DNA of 7,550 bases, from the NCBI GenBank assembly GCA_025455445.1, contig JALOMN010000065.1:1-7550 (forward strand). The letters are read 5' to 3'. This DNA is from Cyclobacteriaceae bacterium. Lineage in GTDB: Bacteria; Bacteroidota; Bacteroidia; Cytophagales; Cyclobacteriaceae. Positions 6,438-7,550 of the stretch are shown piece by piece; positions within the stretch are counted from its first letter, which is position 1, and each line of letters begins with the position of its first letter. Under the pieces are notes generated by a model. It was not told the DNA's origin. It saw only the letters and a list, made by a program, of their open reading frames with translations, and searched no databases. A program made the translations under genes and the position numbers.

Positions 6438-7040
6438 ATGGAAATTACCGCTGCAGAATTTTTGGTGAGCAATACCGATGTTACTAAATGCCCTTCACCC
6501 AACATGCCTGAGTTTGCTTTTATTGGTCGATCCAATGTGGGCAAATCATCACTAATCAATATGGTTACCCAGCGCAAAAATCTGGCTAAAACATCTTCCA
6601 CTCCCGGAAAGACGCAGACAATTAACCATTTTCTTATCAATTCAAGTTGGTACCTGGTGGATTTACCCGGTTATGGTTATGCGGCAGTTAGCAAAACCAA
6701 AAAAGCCAGTTGGTCGCAGATGATTGAAACCTACTTGCGCCAACGCGAAAATCTATTTTGCACATTTGTACTTATTGATTCCCGGATTGAACCTCAGAAG
6801 AATGATATTGAATTTATCAACTGGTTGGGAAAACAACAGATACCTCTTGCATTGGTGCTTACCAAAGGTGACAAAATCACCCAGGCAGAATTGGGAAAGT
6901 CAAAAAAAAATATTGAGATGAGATTACTTAAAGACTGGGAGGAACTACCACCAATTTTTATTACCTCTTCTGAAAAAATGAGAGGGCGGGAAGAAATACT
7001 TGCATTTATTGAGAAAGCCATATCACAGAACCATCATTAA
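6438..7040 (+). CDS. engB: Ribosome biogenesis GTP-binding protein YihA/YsxC (EngB)
   Basis: A 200-residue TrmE-Era-EngA-EngB-Septin-like GTPase of the usual EngB length. EngB assists late assembly of the large ribosomal subunit in the cytosol and is essential in several bacteria. G1/P-loop GRSNVGKSS at 30-38, switch I TPGKTQTINHF at 55-65, G3 DLPGYG at 75-80, G4 TKGD at 142-145, G5 TSS at 176-178; the N-terminal AEF and PEFAFIG lead and the C-terminal REEILAFIEKAI helix are typical. The ATG at 6438 gives a normal N-terminus; no Shine-Dalgarno sequence precedes it, as usual in this phylum. The gene diverges from the OmpA-family gene and is followed after 62 bases by the DUF5606 gene, which has a promoter of its own. 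All GTPase motifs are intact. Confidence 0.96.
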   Translation: MEITAAEFLVSNTDVTKCPSPNMPEFAFIGRSNVGKSSLINMVTQRKNLAKTSSTPGKTQTINHFLINSSWYLVDLPGYGYAAVSKTKKASWSQMIETYLRQRENLFCTFVLIDSRIEPQKNDIEFINWLGKQQIPLALVLTKGDKITQAELGKSKKNIEMRLLKDWEELPPIFITSSEKMRGREEILAFIEKAISQNHH

Positions 7041-7053
7041 TACTCAGCCTGCT

Positions 7054-7084
7054 TTGTGAAGTTGAATTTGTTGGAGTAGTTTTG
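7054..7084 (+). promoter_or_regulatory. Bacteroidota sigma-A promoter for the DUF5606 gene
   Basis: TTG (7054-7056, within TTTG), a 20-base spacer and TAGTTTTG (7077-7084) match the TTG / TAnnTTTG consensus at every fixed base. Transcription would begin near 7090, giving a leader of about a dozen bases to the ATG at 7103. The upstream TTG codon at 7082 lies inside the -7 box and so cannot be the start of a transcript made here. Confidence 0.6.
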
Positions 7085-7102
7085 CGCGCTAATAAAGATG
7101 AT

Positions 7103-7522
7103 ATGGAATTGACAGAAATTGCCTCAATCAGCGGAAAGGGTGGACTATTTAAAGTATTGAAACCGGGAAAGTCGGGAGTGTTGCTGGAATCGCTCGATGA
7201 AGCTAAAACAAGAATTGTAGCGGGTGCATCACAACGCATGTCGCTGTTGAGTGAAATATCTATCTATACTACTACTCAGGAAGGTACGGTTGCACTCATT
7301 GAGGTGCTCAAAAAAATCCGTAAAGAATTTAATAATGATTTGGGTGTAGATGCCACTTCGGATAACGATGAATTAAAATCTTTTTTGAAATCGGTATTGC
7401 CAGAATATGATCAGGATCGTGTATACGTTTCAGATATTAAGAAACTGGTAAAGTGGTATTCCATCCTGATGCAATACGCTCCGGAAATATTTGAAGCCCC
7501 TGCGGAAGAATCTGCTAAATAA
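7103..7522 (+). CDS. DUF5606 domain-containing protein of unknown function
   Basis: A 139-residue cytosolic protein without signal peptide or membrane segment. Residues 1-55 look like a small beta barrel (ASISGKGGLFKVLKP, GVLLESLDEAKTRIV, SEISIYTT), and 62-130 are mostly helical, with a conserved-looking LPEYDQDRVYVSDIKKLVKW segment (99-118). The opening LTEIASISGKGGLFK and SLDEAK are what I recall as hallmarks of DUF5606, a family nearly confined to Bacteroidota; no biochemical role is known to me. The frame extends to a TTG at 7082, but that codon lies in a promoter box, and the ATG at 7103 begins right at the conserved part. The C-terminal tail (EAPAEESAK) is acidic and probably disordered. 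It follows engB in the same direction but seems independently transcribed. Only 28 bases follow the stop, and nothing can be called in them. Confidence 0.88.
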   Translation: MELTEIASISGKGGLFKVLKPGKSGVLLESLDEAKTRIVAGASQRMSLLSEISIYTTTQEGTVALIEVLKKIRKEFNNDLGVDATSDNDELKSFLKSVLPEYDQDRVYVSDIKKLVKWYSILMQYAPEIFEAPAEESAK

Positions 7523-7550
7523 AACTTTCGGCCTTCGTCACCATATTGGC

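Noticed and set aside
6410..7239. Minus-strand frames opposite engB and the DUF5606 gene
   Set aside because: They are shadows of plus-strand genes with strong motifs, and none has a domain or promoter.
7515..7550. Minus-strand frame entering from the right edge and stopping near 7515, as the tail of a converging gene
   Set aside because: Only about eleven codons are visible and it would overlap the DUF5606 stop; a strip this short cannot support a gene call.

Overview
The window reads as chromosomal DNA of a member of the Bacteroidota. This rests on a PorT-type outer membrane protein of the type IX secretion system (T9SS) encoded directly after a menaquinone methyltransferase, a DUF5606 protein, a PD40/OmpA cell-envelope protein, a CarboxypepD_reg-like/MG2 surface protein, the absence of Shine-Dalgarno sequences, and promoters of the TTG-N19/20-TAnnTTTG type. 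The DNA is moderately AT-rich. The order within the phylum cannot be fixed; a Cytophagales- or Chitinophagales-like organism is a guess.

Layout. Five genes lie on the minus strand. Read in the direction of transcription, from right to left, they are: a PD40/OmpA protein with PorE-like architecture (6283-4283), ubiE/menG (4205-3483), porT (3534-2800, overlapping ubiE by 52 bases), a YdfG-like short-chain dehydrogenase (2638-1880), and a large exported protein with CarboxypepD_reg-like and MG2-like domains (start at 1710, running off the left edge). Two genes lie on the plus strand: engB/ysxC (6438-7040) and a DUF5606 protein (7103-7522). The 154-base divergent spacer between the OmpA-family gene and engB carries a cluster of GTAACTT/AAGTTAC words and a TTACAT-TCT-ATGTAA dyad. 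No stretch longer than 300 bases lacks a gene. I see no tRNA, rRNA, insertion sequence, CRISPR array or phage gene.

Two perfect matches to the Bacteroidota sigma-A promoter were found: one before ubiE-porT (4278-4249, minus) and one before the DUF5606 gene (7054-7084, plus). A weaker one may serve the OmpA-family gene. Several obvious long reading frames begin at TTG codons that are not the likely starts. The starts were moved to ATG for the OmpA-family protein (6283), the dehydrogenase (2638) and the DUF5606 protein (7103). UbiE keeps a TTG start because no ATG fits.

How the genes fit together. The PD40/OmpA protein resembles PorE, which is proposed to anchor the T9SS to peptidoglycan, and PorT is required for T9SS assembly, so the minus-strand block has a cell-envelope/secretion theme. 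UbiE/MenG completes menaquinone for respiration. EngB (ribosome assembly) and the DUF5606 protein are housekeeping genes facing the other way. I did not find a wholly new system. The less described parts are the DUF5606 protein, the truncated MG2 protein, the unlipidated PorE-like protein and the shared TTACA/TGTAA dyads.
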